Below are positions 54,366-63,705 of a stretch of 64,000 nt of DNA, in pieces. Origin of the DNA: G965195345 sp965277625 (lineage in GTDB: Bacteria > Pseudomonadota > Gammaproteobacteria > CAKMZV01); NCBI GenBank assembly GCA_965277625.1, contig OZ255827.1:1240001-1304000 (forward strand). Reading direction: 5' to 3'. Positions within the stretch are counted from its first letter, which is position 1. Each line of letters begins with the position of its first letter. A program made the position numbers and the translations under genes. Under the pieces are notes generated by a model. It searched no databases and was not told where the DNA came from. It worked only from the letters and a program-made list of their open reading frames with translations.

Positions 54366-55450
54366 TCGCCTCGCATACGCACAAAGGCATTCAGTCTCTG
54401 AGTCCTTATGAGCCGGGTAAGCCCATAGAAGAAGTGGTTCGCTTATACGGTGTACAAAACGTGATCAAACTGGCGTCTAATGAGAATGCCTTTGGTCCCA
54501 CGCCTTTGCTCAACGAAGCCTTAAATCATTTGCCTGAAAAAGTATTGCGTTACCCCGATGGCAATGGTTTTAAGTTAAAACAGGCTTTGGCCAGCCATCA
54601 CGGCGTTCAAACCAATCAAATCACATTGGGCAATGGCTCCAATGACATTCTTGATATGGTGGCTCGGGTGTTTTTACAAACGAGCAGAAGTGCATTATTC
54701 TCACAATTTGCTTTTGTAGTCTATTTCATCGCCGCCAAAAGTGTCAATGCCCCTTTGCAAATCATCGATTCAAAAAATTATGGTTTTGATTTACAAGCCA
54801 GTTTGAATGCCATCAATGAACAGACTGGCGTAATATTCATAGCCAACCCTAACAACCCCACGGGTTCATTCATTGATCAAGATGATTTATTCAATTTTCT
54901 CGAGCAAGTCCCCAAAACCACCTTTGTGGTTTTAGACGAGGCCTATTCCGAGTACATTGAACAAGCCCGTGCCTACGACAGCGTGCCGTGGTTGGACCAA
55001 TTTCCGAATTTAATCATTACTCGAACCTTTTCAAAAGCTTATGCTTTGGCGGGTTTACGCGTGGGCTATGCTTTGGCTTCTACGGCTATAACCGATCTGC
55101 TCAACCGCATTCGTCATCCTTTTAATGTCAATGCCTTGGCTTTGGAATGTGCCGAAATTGCCCTTGCTGATCAAGCTTGGATACAATCATGCATCGCTAA
55201 GCATCATCAATGCAAGCGCAATCTCGAAAACGCCCTCAAAAACTTGAATCTCGATTGGATGCCTTCACAAGCCAATTTTCTAACAGTACATTTTGGTGAA
55301 AACGCCTTTGAACTTGAGCAACAATTGCTCAAAAGAGGGATCATTGTTCGAGGGCTTGAAGCTTATGGACTGCCAGAGCATTTGCGCGTCTCCATTGGTA
55401 CAGAACAAGAAAATCAAACTTTTGTCAGCACCTTAAAATCGCTGTTGTAA
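54362..55450 (+). CDS. hisC: Histidinol-phosphate/aromatic aminotransferase
   Basis: A PLP aminotransferase of the HisC family. The start is placed at ATG 54362, overlapping the pheA stop by ATGA; the frame extends to 54320 but the extra 14 residues lie within pheA and are not family-like. It has KLASNENAFGP, LGNGSNDILDMV, NPNNPTG and the PLP-lysine motif RTFSKAYALAG. Between pheA and tyrA it probably serves phenylpyruvate/hydroxyphenylpyruvate transamination, as proposed for hisC in the same place in pseudomonads; it may also serve histidine synthesis. Confidence 0.92.
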   Translation: MIASHTHKGIQSLSPYEPGKPIEEVVRLYGVQNVIKLASNENAFGPTPLLNEALNHLPEKVLRYPDGNGFKLKQALASHHGVQTNQITLGNGSNDILDMVARVFLQTSRSALFSQFAFVVYFIAAKSVNAPLQIIDSKNYGFDLQASLNAINEQTGVIFIANPNNPTGSFIDQDDLFNFLEQVPKTTFVVLDEAYSEYIEQARAYDSVPWLDQFPNLIITRTFSKAYALAGLRVGYALASTAITDLLNRIRHPFNVNALALECAEIALADQAWIQSCIAKHHQCKRNLENALKNLNLDWMPSQANFLTVHFGENAFELEQQLLKRGIIVRGLEAYGLPEHLRVSIGTEQENQTFVSTLKSLL

Positions 55451-55459
55451 GCCACTGAT

Positions 55460-56320
55460 ATGCAAAACGTCGCCATACTTGGAGTTGGATTGATTGGAGG
55501 GTCATTGGGTTTGGCGTTAAAAGCGACCAAAGGCTATAAAGTGAAAGGTTATGGTCGTCAGTCAACACTCGAAAAAGCCATACAAAAGGGCGCCATTGAT
55601 GAGGGCAGTGATCATCTCGAACAAGCCGTTGATGACTGTCAAATCATTGTTTTAGCCACACCAGTCGGGGCATTCAAAGCCATTTTGCAATCCTTAAAAC
55701 CCATTTGGCAAGATGACTGGGTTGTCATGGACGTGGGTAGCACCAAAAATTCGGTTGAACAAGACCTTATTTCGGTATTTGGTCAAATTCCGTCAAATTT
55801 TATTTTTGCCCACCCCATTGCTGGCAAAGAACAAATTGGTGTAGATTCAGCCGTTGCCACCTTGTTTAACGATGCAACTGTGGTTCTGTGTCCACACACC
55901 AACCATTCCGCTTCTGCTTATGAAACCACTGTGCAAATGTGGCAAGATTGCGGCGCTTTGATCCAACACATCGATATTAATGACCACGATAAAATCTTGG
56001 CTCAGGTCAGTCATATGCCGCACATGCTTGCCTTTGCCATGGTTGATTTTATTATTCATTCTGAGTATAAAGTGGCGTGTTTTGATCTTGCAGCCGGTGG
56101 TTTTGGCGATTTTTCGCGCACTGCTTCAAGCAGTCCCGCCATGTGGCGCGACATTGCACTCGCCAATAAAGAACCCATCAACAAGGCTTTGAGTGAATAT
56201 ATAGATCGACTTAAGCTCTTACAGGCGAACATTGACAATGAGGACGCTGATGCCTTGTTTGAATTTATGAATGAGGCTAAGACGGCACGCGACGCTTGGA
56301 TGAAACAAAAAAACAGATGA
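55460..56320 (+). CDS. tyrA: Prephenate dehydrogenase
   Basis: A 286-residue NAD(P)-dependent enzyme converting prephenate to 4-hydroxyphenylpyruvate for tyrosine. It has a Rossmann motif GVGLIGGSLG at the N-terminus, HPIAGKEQ and SHMPHMLAF around the active site. No ACT domain or chorismate mutase is fused, so it is the simple monofunctional type. Nine bases separate it from hisC. In many relatives aroA comes next; leuB is there instead. Confidence 0.94.
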   Translation: MQNVAILGVGLIGGSLGLALKATKGYKVKGYGRQSTLEKAIQKGAIDEGSDHLEQAVDDCQIIVLATPVGAFKAILQSLKPIWQDDWVVMDVGSTKNSVEQDLISVFGQIPSNFIFAHPIAGKEQIGVDSAVATLFNDATVVLCPHTNHSASAYETTVQMWQDCGALIQHIDINDHDKILAQVSHMPHMLAFAMVDFIIHSEYKVACFDLAAGGFGDFSRTASSSPAMWRDIALANKEPINKALSEYIDRLKLLQANIDNEDADALFEFMNEAKTARDAWMKQKNR

Positions 56321-56350
56321 GCAGAACAAACGAATAGATAGGATGAGCGC

Positions 56351-57427
56351 ATGAAAATATTATTACTGCCCGGTGATGGCATAGGACAGGAGATCGTTGA
56401 GCAAGCGGTTAAAATTTTGAGCGCTCTGCAACAGATGAACGTATCGATTGAATTTGACTACGGTTTGATCGGTGGATCGGCCATTGATAAACTGGGGTCA
56501 CCCTTACCGCAACAAACCATCGACCAAGCAGAACAGTCTGATGCGCTGTTATTGGGCGCAGTGGGCGGGCCTAAGTGGGAATCCTTGCCCATTGCCAATC
56601 GACCTGAAAAAGGTTTGCTCGGACTGCGCAAGCATTTTGAACTGTTTGCCAACCTAAGACCCGCTTTGCTTTATCCGCAACTGGCCGATGCGTCCACATT
56701 GAAAGCTGAGGTTGTCAAAGATTTAGACATCCTCATCGTCCGCGAACTAACGGGGGGGATATATTTTGGACAACCTCGAGGCATTGAGGTGCGTGATGGT
56801 GAAAAATGCGGTTTCAATACTTATATTTATAAAGAATCTGAAATTCGTCGAATTGCCCGCGTGGCTTTTGAGTTGGCGATGAAACGCAACAAGAAAATTT
56901 GTTCTGTTGACAAGGCCAATGTATTAGAAGCAACCGAATTTTGGCGCGAAATCGTCACAGATGAATCTAAAAACTACCCAGAAGTCTCCCTGTCACACAT
57001 GTATGTGGACAATGCCTGTATGCAGTTGATTCGCGCGCCCAAAGCTTTTGATGTCATACTCACGGGCAATATGTTTGGTGACATACTCTCCGATGCCGCA
57101 GCCATGCTGACTGGCTCAATAGGCATGCTGCCTTCGGCTTCTTTAAATAGCAAACAGTTTGGCTTGTATGAGCCTGTACACGGCTCTGCCCCTGACATCG
57201 CAGGGCAAGACAGTGCCAACCCCTTGGCGACCATTTTGTCATTGGCCATGATGTTACGTTATTCATTTAATGAACCTGTTTGGGCAGATAAGATTGAGCA
57301 AGCGGTGAAAAAGGCATTGGATGACGGATACAGAACGCCAGACATTGCCGCCCAGAATACCAAGCTTATTGGCACAGAAGCCATGGGCAGTTATGTTCAA
57401 AAGAATTTGTTGAACCAATCTGATTGA
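56351..57427 (+). CDS. leuB: 3-Isopropylmalate dehydrogenase
   Basis: A 358-residue enzyme of leucine synthesis that oxidatively decarboxylates 3-isopropylmalate. LLLPGDGIGQEIV, AVGGPKWE, LRKHFELFANLRP, VRELTGGIYFG, NMFGDILSD and the NAD-site HGSAPDIAGQ are all present. leuA, leuC and leuD are not adjacent, which is unusual. A TTG at 57424 in another frame would make the next gene overlap its stop. Confidence 0.96.
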   Translation: MKILLLPGDGIGQEIVEQAVKILSALQQMNVSIEFDYGLIGGSAIDKLGSPLPQQTIDQAEQSDALLLGAVGGPKWESLPIANRPEKGLLGLRKHFELFANLRPALLYPQLADASTLKAEVVKDLDILIVRELTGGIYFGQPRGIEVRDGEKCGFNTYIYKESEIRRIARVAFELAMKRNKKICSVDKANVLEATEFWREIVTDESKNYPEVSLSHMYVDNACMQLIRAPKAFDVILTGNMFGDILSDAAAMLTGSIGMLPSASLNSKQFGLYEPVHGSAPDIAGQDSANPLATILSLAMMLRYSFNEPVWADKIEQAVKKALDDGYRTPDIAAQNTKLIGTEAMGSYVQKNLLNQSD

Positions 57428-57429
57428 CG

Positions 57430-58422
57430 ATGAAAGACATCACCAACGATAAAGGTTTCAACAACTATGCGCTGAGTAAATTATTTCGCAAAATTCTCAG
57501 ATATGGTTTTGTGTCCTTGATGGTTTTGGTCATCAGCAGCGTGGGGTTGATTTTTTGGTTGCATTCGGAAATACAAGACATAGAAGGGCAGACCAGCGAA
57601 GCCATTGCAAAATATGAAACCTTTATTCAAAACCAGCAACAAGCGCACGCTTTAAAGTTAAAAGAACAGGAAAACTTGTTTCAAGGCACCTTGAGTGAAC
57701 AACAAATATTGTATGAAATTTTGCGCCAAGAACAAAACAAGGTTGACTATTTAGACACCGCATTAGAGCGCATAGAAAATTTAATCGGTGTTGAAGGCGA
57801 ATCTACTGATAACAGCACACTGCAACAACGCGTTCAGATTGCTGAACAAACGGCCACAGAAAAAGTGTTGATGCTCAACGCCATTCCAAATGGTTATCCA
57901 TTGAAAGATAATCAAAGAATCACCAGCCACTATGGTTTGCGTCATCACCCTCAAACCCATAAAAAACAAAGACATACAGGCATTGATTTTAGGGCAAAAA
58001 TTGGCACCCCAGTTTACGCCACAGCGGACGGTGTGGTAGAATTCGCGGGCACAGTTTCGAGGGGTTATGGCAAATTGGTGATGCTCAATCATGCGACTGG
58101 ATTTAAAACAGTTTATGCCCATTTGAGTTCATATCTGGTTCGAAACGGCGCCGTTGTTAAGAAAGGTCAAGCCATTGCCAAATCGGGGAATTCTGGCATC
58201 TCAACTGGGCCTCATCTACACTATGAAGTAATTTATGTTCAAAAACACCTGGATCCTAAGTATTTTGTCAAATGGAGTTTGACCAACTATGATCAAATTT
58301 TCAACCAAGTGCGATATGTTCCATGGAGCTCTTTAGTCGAATTGAGCGCGTTTCGACGCGACATTGCAGAACCTTCATCAACGGTACAAAAATCGGTTGC
58401 TTCCGAGAAAAAAGATTCATAA
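57430..58422 (+). CDS. Membrane-anchored M23 family metallopeptidase (murein hydrolase-like)
   Basis: A 330-residue protein with an N-terminal cytoplasmic tail, one membrane segment (about 24-44), a coiled coil (about 45-125), and a C-terminal periplasmic LytM/M23 domain. The zinc ligand His and Asp appear in HTGIDFRAK and the HxH motif in GPHLHYEV, so the peptidase looks active. The predicted role is cleavage of peptidoglycan cross-links in division or envelope growth. The preferred start is ATG 57430; a TTG at 57424 would overlap the leuB stop. Confidence 0.88.
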   Translation: MKDITNDKGFNNYALSKLFRKILRYGFVSLMVLVISSVGLIFWLHSEIQDIEGQTSEAIAKYETFIQNQQQAHALKLKEQENLFQGTLSEQQILYEILRQEQNKVDYLDTALERIENLIGVEGESTDNSTLQQRVQIAEQTATEKVLMLNAIPNGYPLKDNQRITSHYGLRHHPQTHKKQRHTGIDFRAKIGTPVYATADGVVEFAGTVSRGYGKLVMLNHATGFKTVYAHLSSYLVRNGAVVKKGQAIAKSGNSGISTGPHLHYEVIYVQKHLDPKYFVKWSLTNYDQIFNQVRYVPWSSLVELSAFRRDIAEPSSTVQKSVASEKKDS

Positions 58423-58480
58423 TCACCCTGCATGTTCAAAGAGCGACGACTTAGCATTGCAATAAACATCAATCAATGCA

Positions 58481-58508
58481 TTGACAGTTTGTAAATAATC
58501 CCCATAAA
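58481..58508 (+). promoter_or_regulatory. Putative sigma-70 promoter of asd
   Basis: A perfect TTGACA (58481-58486) and, after 16 bases, CATAAA (58503-58508) lie 33 bases before the asd ATG. Confidence 0.5.
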
Positions 58509-58540
58509 GTAAATCATTCAATCTACAGGTCATACAATTC

Positions 58541-59551
58541 ATGAAAAACGTTCGAGTTTGTGTTGCTGGTGCAACCGGTGCGGTTGGGAGAACTTTTCTA
58601 AAAGTTTTGGAAGAGCGACAGTTTCCCATTGAAACACTTTATTTATTAGCCTCAGAAAAATCTGCGGGTTCCACACTGCCTTTTAAAGGGACCGTGATTG
58701 AAGTCTTAGATATGGCAACATTTGATTTTTCAAAAGCGGATGTGGCTTTGTTTTCTTGTGGTGGCGCTGTCTCAGAAATTTATGCGCCAAAAGCTTGGAA
58801 AAGCGGTTGTGTGGTTGTGGACAATTCCTCTCATTTTAGAATGCACGATAACATCCCATTGGTCGTGCCAGAAGTTAATCCTGAAGCGGTTGCCGACTAT
58901 GTCAACCATGGCATCATTGCCAATCCCAATTGCTCAACCATCCAAATGTTAGTGGCCTTAAAACCCATTTACGATGCCGTAGGCATTCGTCGCATTGATG
59001 TTTCAACCTATCAAGCCGTGTCTGGCTCTGGCAACAAAGCCATTGAGGAATTAAGCAATCAGATCAAACAATGGCAAGCCAACGAAACTTTGGCGTACAG
59101 CGTCTATCCAAAAGCGATCGCATTTAATGCCATCCCTCAGGTCGATGTCTTTACTGATAACGGCTATACCAAAGAAGAAATGAAGATGGTAAATGAAACT
59201 CGAAAAATATTTTCAGACGACAGCATCGAAGTGAATCCAACAACCGTCAGAATCCCCGTCTATTCTGGCCATAGTGAATCCATTTATGTAAAAACTCGGG
59301 ATGAGATCAGCCTTGAAAAAGCCTTGGGTTTACTGCATGAAATGGAAAGTGTGGTTGTCTTTGACGACCCAAATGATTATCCAACGGTCTATGATTGCAT
59401 TGACAACGACATGGTCTATGTGGGTAGGGTACGTAAGGACCTGTCAGATCCATTGGGTTTGAATATGTGGGTGGTTAGCGATAATTTGCGCAAAGGCGCA
59501 GCGACGAATACGGTGCAAATTGCAGAAGTATTTGCTAAAAATTACCTCTAA
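58541..59551 (+). CDS. asd: Aspartate-semialdehyde dehydrogenase
   Basis: A 336-residue NADP-dependent enzyme converting aspartyl phosphate to the semialdehyde, a branch point for lysine, threonine and methionine. GATGAVGRTFL begins the nucleotide fold; the catalytic cysteine is Cys131 in NPNCSTIQM. RIPVYSGHSES is typical of the class. Its end overlaps a convergent gene by four bases. The next plus-strand gene is hom. Confidence 0.96.
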   Translation: MKNVRVCVAGATGAVGRTFLKVLEERQFPIETLYLLASEKSAGSTLPFKGTVIEVLDMATFDFSKADVALFSCGGAVSEIYAPKAWKSGCVVVDNSSHFRMHDNIPLVVPEVNPEAVADYVNHGIIANPNCSTIQMLVALKPIYDAVGIRRIDVSTYQAVSGSGNKAIEELSNQIKQWQANETLAYSVYPKAIAFNAIPQVDVFTDNGYTKEEMKMVNETRKIFSDDSIEVNPTTVRIPVYSGHSESIYVKTRDEISLEKALGLLHEMESVVVFDDPNDYPTVYDCIDNDMVYVGRVRKDLSDPLGLNMWVVSDNLRKGAATNTVQIAEVFAKNYL

Positions 59552-59931
59552 TCTTCTTTCAACAAAACGGCTAAGATGGTTCTACGACCTTCATTGACCA
59601 ACAAATTATAGGTATGACAAGCAGATTGTAGCTGCATGATTTCAATACCAATTCCTTGTCGTTGTACAGCGATCAAGTCTTGTTCTTTGATGAGGGCAAA
59701 AGGGTTGGGGTTTGATAAACCGATAATGATCAACTCGGGTTTATCGTCGATCAGCGGTTGTAAAAAGTCGAAGGTGATCTGATCAGCAGATTCGGATTCG
59801 TGCCATAGGGTGATATTTTCAGCAGTGATCCAACTGCTTTTATCAACTTTGGTCTGTCCGAGCCAAATGGTTTGATCTTCAATGCGCGTGATGAGGTTTG
59901 TATTGGGACTTTGTTGCTCGTGAAATTGCAT
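59548..59931 (-). CDS. Mth938/DUF498-type (NDUFAF3-like) small protein
   Basis: A 127-residue protein of the DUF498/Mth938 group. Recognisable are PELIIIGLSNPN in the middle and the tail GIGIEIMQLQSACHTYNLL followed by EGRRTILAVLL. Bacterial members are of unknown function; the mitochondrial relative NDUFAF3 helps complex I assembly. The gene converges on asd, overlapping its 3' end by four bases, and diverges from hom 19 bases away. Confidence 0.85.
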   Translation of the reverse strand: MQFHEQQSPNTNLITRIEDQTIWLGQTKVDKSSWITAENITLWHESESADQITFDFLQPLIDDKPELIIIGLSNPNPFALIKEQDLIAVQRQGIGIEIMQLQSACHTYNLLVNEGRRTILAVLLKED

Positions 59932-59950
59932 AAGGGTATTTTAATTAAAA

Positions 59951-61264
59951 ATGAGTAAAAAGAAAGAACAAATAAAATTAGGGGTTGGGCTACTTGGATT
60001 AGGCACTGTAGGTTCTGGTGTGATCGATATTTTATCAGGCGAGCATGCAAATCACATTGCAATCAAAGCACAGTCTGACTTTTGCATTAAAGGCATTGCT
60101 GTCAAAAATTTGACTAAAAAACGTGATTGCGCCATCGATTCAGCTGTGTTGACCGATGATATTGCCACTGTTATCAACCATCCTGAAATCGACATTATTG
60201 TTGAATTGATCGGCGGTGTTGATGAAGCATACCAAGCGGTCAGCCAAGCACTACAAGCGAAAAAAGCCGTCATCACGGCGAATAAAGAGTTGATAGCCAT
60301 GCATGGTCAAGCGCTTTTTGAATTGGCAGAATCCATGCAAGTCCCTTTGCTATACGAGGCCTCAGTTGCCGGCGGTATTCCAATTATCAAAGTCCTTCGT
60401 GAAGCAATGGATGCAAACAAAATCACCACCGTTGCTGGTATTATAAATGGCACCTGCAACTACATACTTTCTCGGATGCGCGATGAAAAAATCGATTTCC
60501 AAGCCGTGTTGGCAGATGCGCAACAGTTAGGCTATGCAGAAGCGGACCCAACCTTTGACATTGAAGGCATTGATGCAGGCCATAAATTAACCATCTTATG
60601 CGCTTTGGCAACCGGCTGCGCCCCACAGTTTAAAAAGGTTTACACCGAAGGGATTACACAAATCACCGTTGAAGACATCGTTCAAGCCAATAAAATGGGC
60701 TATCAGATTAAACACCTGGGCATTGCTCAAATCAATTCGGGGCAGGTTGAAATGCGCGTACACCCGGCATTGGTGGCCGATTCAAAATTATTATCGGGTG
60801 TCGATGGCGTCATGAATGCCGTGTGGGTTGAAGGTGATGCATTGGGTGAAAGCATGTATTACGGTGCTGGTGCTGGCAGACTCCCGACCGCATCAGCAGT
60901 GGTGGCTGATCTTTGTGAAATAGGGCGTTGCTTACACCAAGGCGTTCAGCCAGCCAATTTCAGCCTAAATGGCACCAATCAAGTTGAATACAAAGACATT
61001 TCTGAAATACAAAGCAGCTACTATGTTCGACTAAAAGTGCCCGATGAGCCAGGTGTACTCAAATCCATCAGCGAGTCCATGGCCAAACACTCAGTGAGCA
61101 TTGAAGTCGTCCACCAAGAACAGCCCGAACATTCCAAACATGAGGCAACCATTGTTTTGTTGACTAATATGGTCATGGAGAAAAACATTAAAGCTGCGCT
61201 TGAAGAGATGTCACAGCAAATTAATCACTCAAGCCCCGCCTTATTGATCCGAGTATTTTCCTAA
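59951..61264 (+). CDS. hom: Homoserine dehydrogenase
   Basis: A 437-residue NAD(P)-dependent enzyme reducing aspartate semialdehyde to homoserine. The nucleotide motif is GLGTVGSGV; TANKELIAMHG, YEASVAGGIPII, INGTCNYIL and GYAEADPTFDIEG are family signatures. A C-terminal ACT domain starts around residue 355 (YYVRLKVPDEPGVLKSI), usually the threonine-sensing part. It is monofunctional, without fused aspartokinase. The GHMP kinase gene follows 30 bases downstream, the place where thrB is often found. Confidence 0.96.
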   Translation: MSKKKEQIKLGVGLLGLGTVGSGVIDILSGEHANHIAIKAQSDFCIKGIAVKNLTKKRDCAIDSAVLTDDIATVINHPEIDIIVELIGGVDEAYQAVSQALQAKKAVITANKELIAMHGQALFELAESMQVPLLYEASVAGGIPIIKVLREAMDANKITTVAGIINGTCNYILSRMRDEKIDFQAVLADAQQLGYAEADPTFDIEGIDAGHKLTILCALATGCAPQFKKVYTEGITQITVEDIVQANKMGYQIKHLGIAQINSGQVEMRVHPALVADSKLLSGVDGVMNAVWVEGDALGESMYYGAGAGRLPTASAVVADLCEIGRCLHQGVQPANFSLNGTNQVEYKDISEIQSSYYVRLKVPDEPGVLKSISESMAKHSVSIEVVHQEQPEHSKHEATIVLLTNMVMEKNIKAALEEMSQQINHSSPALLIRVFS

Positions 61265-61294
61265 GAACAGCACCACATCAATGGCTCAAAAAGC

Positions 61295-62257
61295 ATGCAA
61301 CATAAAGGTCTTGCACACGGAAAACTGATCATTTTCGGAGAGCACGTTGTATTAGAAGGCGCGCCTGCTTTTGCTGTGAACACTGAGTTTCAATGTTGTT
61401 GCACCATAGAACATAATTTGGCTGCAGGCATTGTTATTGCAGAAAAAAACCTTACTTCTGCTGAACTTTGTTCAATCAGTCGTCGCGTTCAAGAAAACCA
61501 TCAAAAATTTCTAAAAAAGCAACTGCCCGTTACTGAAATCTGTCCCTCAGCAGAAGATTTTATAGCCACCGTTGTGCAATCCTATCTCGATGAAGTTGAG
61601 CCTGTTGTGCAGCCAAATTTTAAATTCAAGATTGAAAGCGACATCCCTCAAGGATGCGGCATGGGCTCTTCTGCCGCAGTTTCTTGCGCGATCATTCGTG
61701 CTTGTGAGTCCTATTTTAATCAACCCAGTTCGGGCTATGATTTGATCGCCAAAAGCGAATCAATCAGACATGGTCATTCCAGCGGTCTGGACGCTTGGGT
61801 TTGCTGGTTTAACCAAGCCACATTGGTTGAACAAATAGAGGGCGTTATGCAATTTTCTGCAGGATTTCCTGTCCCACCTTTTCAAGTGGTCCATACTGGC
61901 AAGCCCATGGTTTCGACCGCACAATGCATACTCGATGTTCAAGCAAACTTGTATCGCTTGTTGCCTCAATTTCAATCGTGCTTGACCCGTTTGTTGGCTG
62001 CACTTAAAGCACAAGATGTTGTGGCTTTTCAGAGCCTGATCAAAATGCTACACCAACACCTTGTGCACTTGGGCGTTGTACCAGAGCCTGTGGCTCAATT
62101 TATTGAGCGTATTGAACAACAAGGCGGGGCTGCAAAAATCAGCGGCGCTGGCGCCTCTCGCGGGACATCTGGGGGGATGGTGTTGGTTTGGAATTTACCC
62201 GCTGAAGCGCTGACCGAGCTTTGCCAAAAACACCAATACAGGGTGCTTTGTGCTTGA
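61295..62257 (+). CDS. GHMP kinase, mevalonate-kinase-like
   Basis: A 320-residue small-molecule kinase. GHMP motif 1 is GKLIIFGEHVVLEG (9-22), close to mevalonate kinase (GKVILFGEHAVV); motif 2 is IPQGCGMGSSAAV (117-129); the catalytic aspartate is probably Asp166 in HGHSSGLDAW; motif 3 is KISGAGASRG (281-290), followed by extra residues. It lies 30 bases after hom, the usual location of homoserine kinase ThrB. Mevalonate kinases exist in some gammaproteobacteria such as Coxiella and Legionella, but no other mevalonate gene is in the window. The two readings, mevalonate kinase or a non-orthologous homoserine kinase, remain open. Confidence 0.8.
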   Translation: MQHKGLAHGKLIIFGEHVVLEGAPAFAVNTEFQCCCTIEHNLAAGIVIAEKNLTSAELCSISRRVQENHQKFLKKQLPVTEICPSAEDFIATVVQSYLDEVEPVVQPNFKFKIESDIPQGCGMGSSAAVSCAIIRACESYFNQPSSGYDLIAKSESIRHGHSSGLDAWVCWFNQATLVEQIEGVMQFSAGFPVPPFQVVHTGKPMVSTAQCILDVQANLYRLLPQFQSCLTRLLAALKAQDVVAFQSLIKMLHQHLVHLGVVPEPVAQFIERIEQQGGAAKISGAGASRGTSGGMVLVWNLPAEALTELCQKHQYRVLCA

Positions 62258-62324
62258 TTCAACGATCGCTCAGCTTGCTTGTGGCAATAGGTTTGGGTCT
62301 TTGATCAACGAGTGACAGTCAAAT

Positions 62325-63410
62325 TCACTTGATAAATAACATTTGAGTGAGACGGCTCTTGGTCCGTGGTAAATCCAGTGATTTTGGCACTTGTTCTAAG
62401 AGCTCTAACAAAGGTTCATCAGAAGCAATGTACAGTGTTTTATTTTTATCATAAAGCACATCGATCAGCCAGACAAAGCGTTGAATCCACATCCGTTCCT
62501 CAACAATATCAGCACTTATATTGGAAATAAAAAAACAATCGTAAACAAGGCACAGGTCGAGATAATCTCGATACGAGCGGTTGGTGCCACAAATGGCTTC
62601 AAAATCAAACCATAACCCTTTATCCCACTGTTTTAAATAGTGGATGGGGCGTTTCTGAATGGTTAATTGACCATTGAGTTTAACAGCTTTATTGAGTAAG
62701 TTTAATTGTTGAAAGAGGGTTGCCAGTGCTTGTTCAGTCAGGTTTCTACACGCTTCATTGTCGCTATTTAATTGTCTATAGCGGTAATCTTCTCCGTGGT
62801 CTAATTGGAAGATGTCCATCTTTTGTTTCATGGATTCCAATACGGGACGAATTTTGAATTGATAGCCTGGAATATTCAACAATGTATCAGGATGATAATT
62901 GGAAGTAATCACCAGAAAAATATTGTTTTTAAGGGCATTGTTGAATACGCCTTGCCAAAGCGTACCGTCGGCAATGTCATGCAGGTGTAAATCATCAAAA
63001 AAAATAACTTGAGCTGATTGCGCCATTTCATCGATCACACTTTGCATGGGATTGTCTTTGTTCTCATGTTGTTTAAGCTGATTGAGTAGCTGTTGGAGCA
63101 GTTCGTGATAATGCAAGCGCACTTTGGGTTTTGCAACCAACTGAAAAAAAGCATCCATCATTATGGTTTTACCGCGCCCAACACCGCCCCACAAATACAA
63201 ACCCATTTTTTCAGGTTGAGAAAAGAAATAATGCTTGTGGATACGCTCATGCAACAGGTAAAAATTTTTGACGGCATCGACTTGGGTGGCATCCATCGTT
63301 AGATTTGATGCGCTGAATATTTGCTCAAAAAAAGCAATCATGTCCGCTTCGGACTTTATATGGGGGCGATTGGTGTTTTTAGCCGTATTAGCTGGTAATG
63401 ATGGGTTCAA
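62325..63410 (-). CDS. zapE: Cell division ATPase ZapE (AFG1-like)
   Basis: A 361-residue AAA-type ATPase of the ZapE/AFG1 family. Walker A is LYLWGGVGRGKTIMMDAFF, followed by the typical VRLHYHE segment; Walker B is VIFFDDLHLHDIAD, slightly unlike the usual FDEF because Asp replaces Glu; VITSNYHPDTLL contains sensor 1. ZapE contacts the divisome in E. coli. The gene is convergent with the GHMP kinase gene, 67 bases away, with no clear terminator between them. Confidence 0.9.
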   Translation of the reverse strand: MNPSLPANTAKNTNRPHIKSEADMIAFFEQIFSASNLTMDATQVDAVKNFYLLHERIHKHYFFSQPEKMGLYLWGGVGRGKTIMMDAFFQLVAKPKVRLHYHELLQQLLNQLKQHENKDNPMQSVIDEMAQSAQVIFFDDLHLHDIADGTLWQGVFNNALKNNIFLVITSNYHPDTLLNIPGYQFKIRPVLESMKQKMDIFQLDHGEDYRYRQLNSDNEACRNLTEQALATLFQQLNLLNKAVKLNGQLTIQKRPIHYLKQWDKGLWFDFEAICGTNRSYRDYLDLCLVYDCFFISNISADIVEERMWIQRFVWLIDVLYDKNKTLYIASDEPLLELLEQVPKSLDLPRTKSRLTQMLFIK

Positions 63411-63522
63411 TTTTTGTGATGTCAGAGGTTATCAATAGGTCTTAGATGTCAGTCGCCAGTATTCTACTGTATTACATCGTCATAGCTTGAGAGAAATAGG
63501 GGTGTGGTAGAATTTGATTCGT

Positions 63523-63550
63523 TTGACAGAGGTTTAAACAATGATATAGT
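63523..63550 (+). promoter_or_regulatory. Strong sigma-70 promoter upstream of the lipoprotein gene
   Basis: TTGACA (63523-63528), a 16-base spacer and TATAGT (63545-63550) point right, giving a leader of about 145 bases before the ATG at 63706. Confidence 0.6.
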
Positions 63551-63629
63551 ATCCTAATTGTTGTTCATTATATCTGGGACTTCTATCAGTCCTAAAACGG
63601 TTTGTTGTCTATGATCGAGGAGGCTTTCA

Positions 63630-63689
63630 TTGAATTATTTTGTGATAAATGGTCACCGGTTTTTTTATGGTGGCATAATGACTGAATAA
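63630..63689 (+). other. Possible 19-codon leader ORF with strong ribosome site
   Basis: GAGGAGG (63617-63623) lies six bases before a TTG that opens a 19-residue frame (NYFVINGHRFFYGGIMTE after the first residue), ending 16 bases before the lipoprotein ATG. The ribosome site is better than that of the lipoprotein itself. It may be a leader peptide or a chance match. Confidence 0.3.
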
Positions 63690-63705
63690 TTGATTTCAGG
63701 TACGC

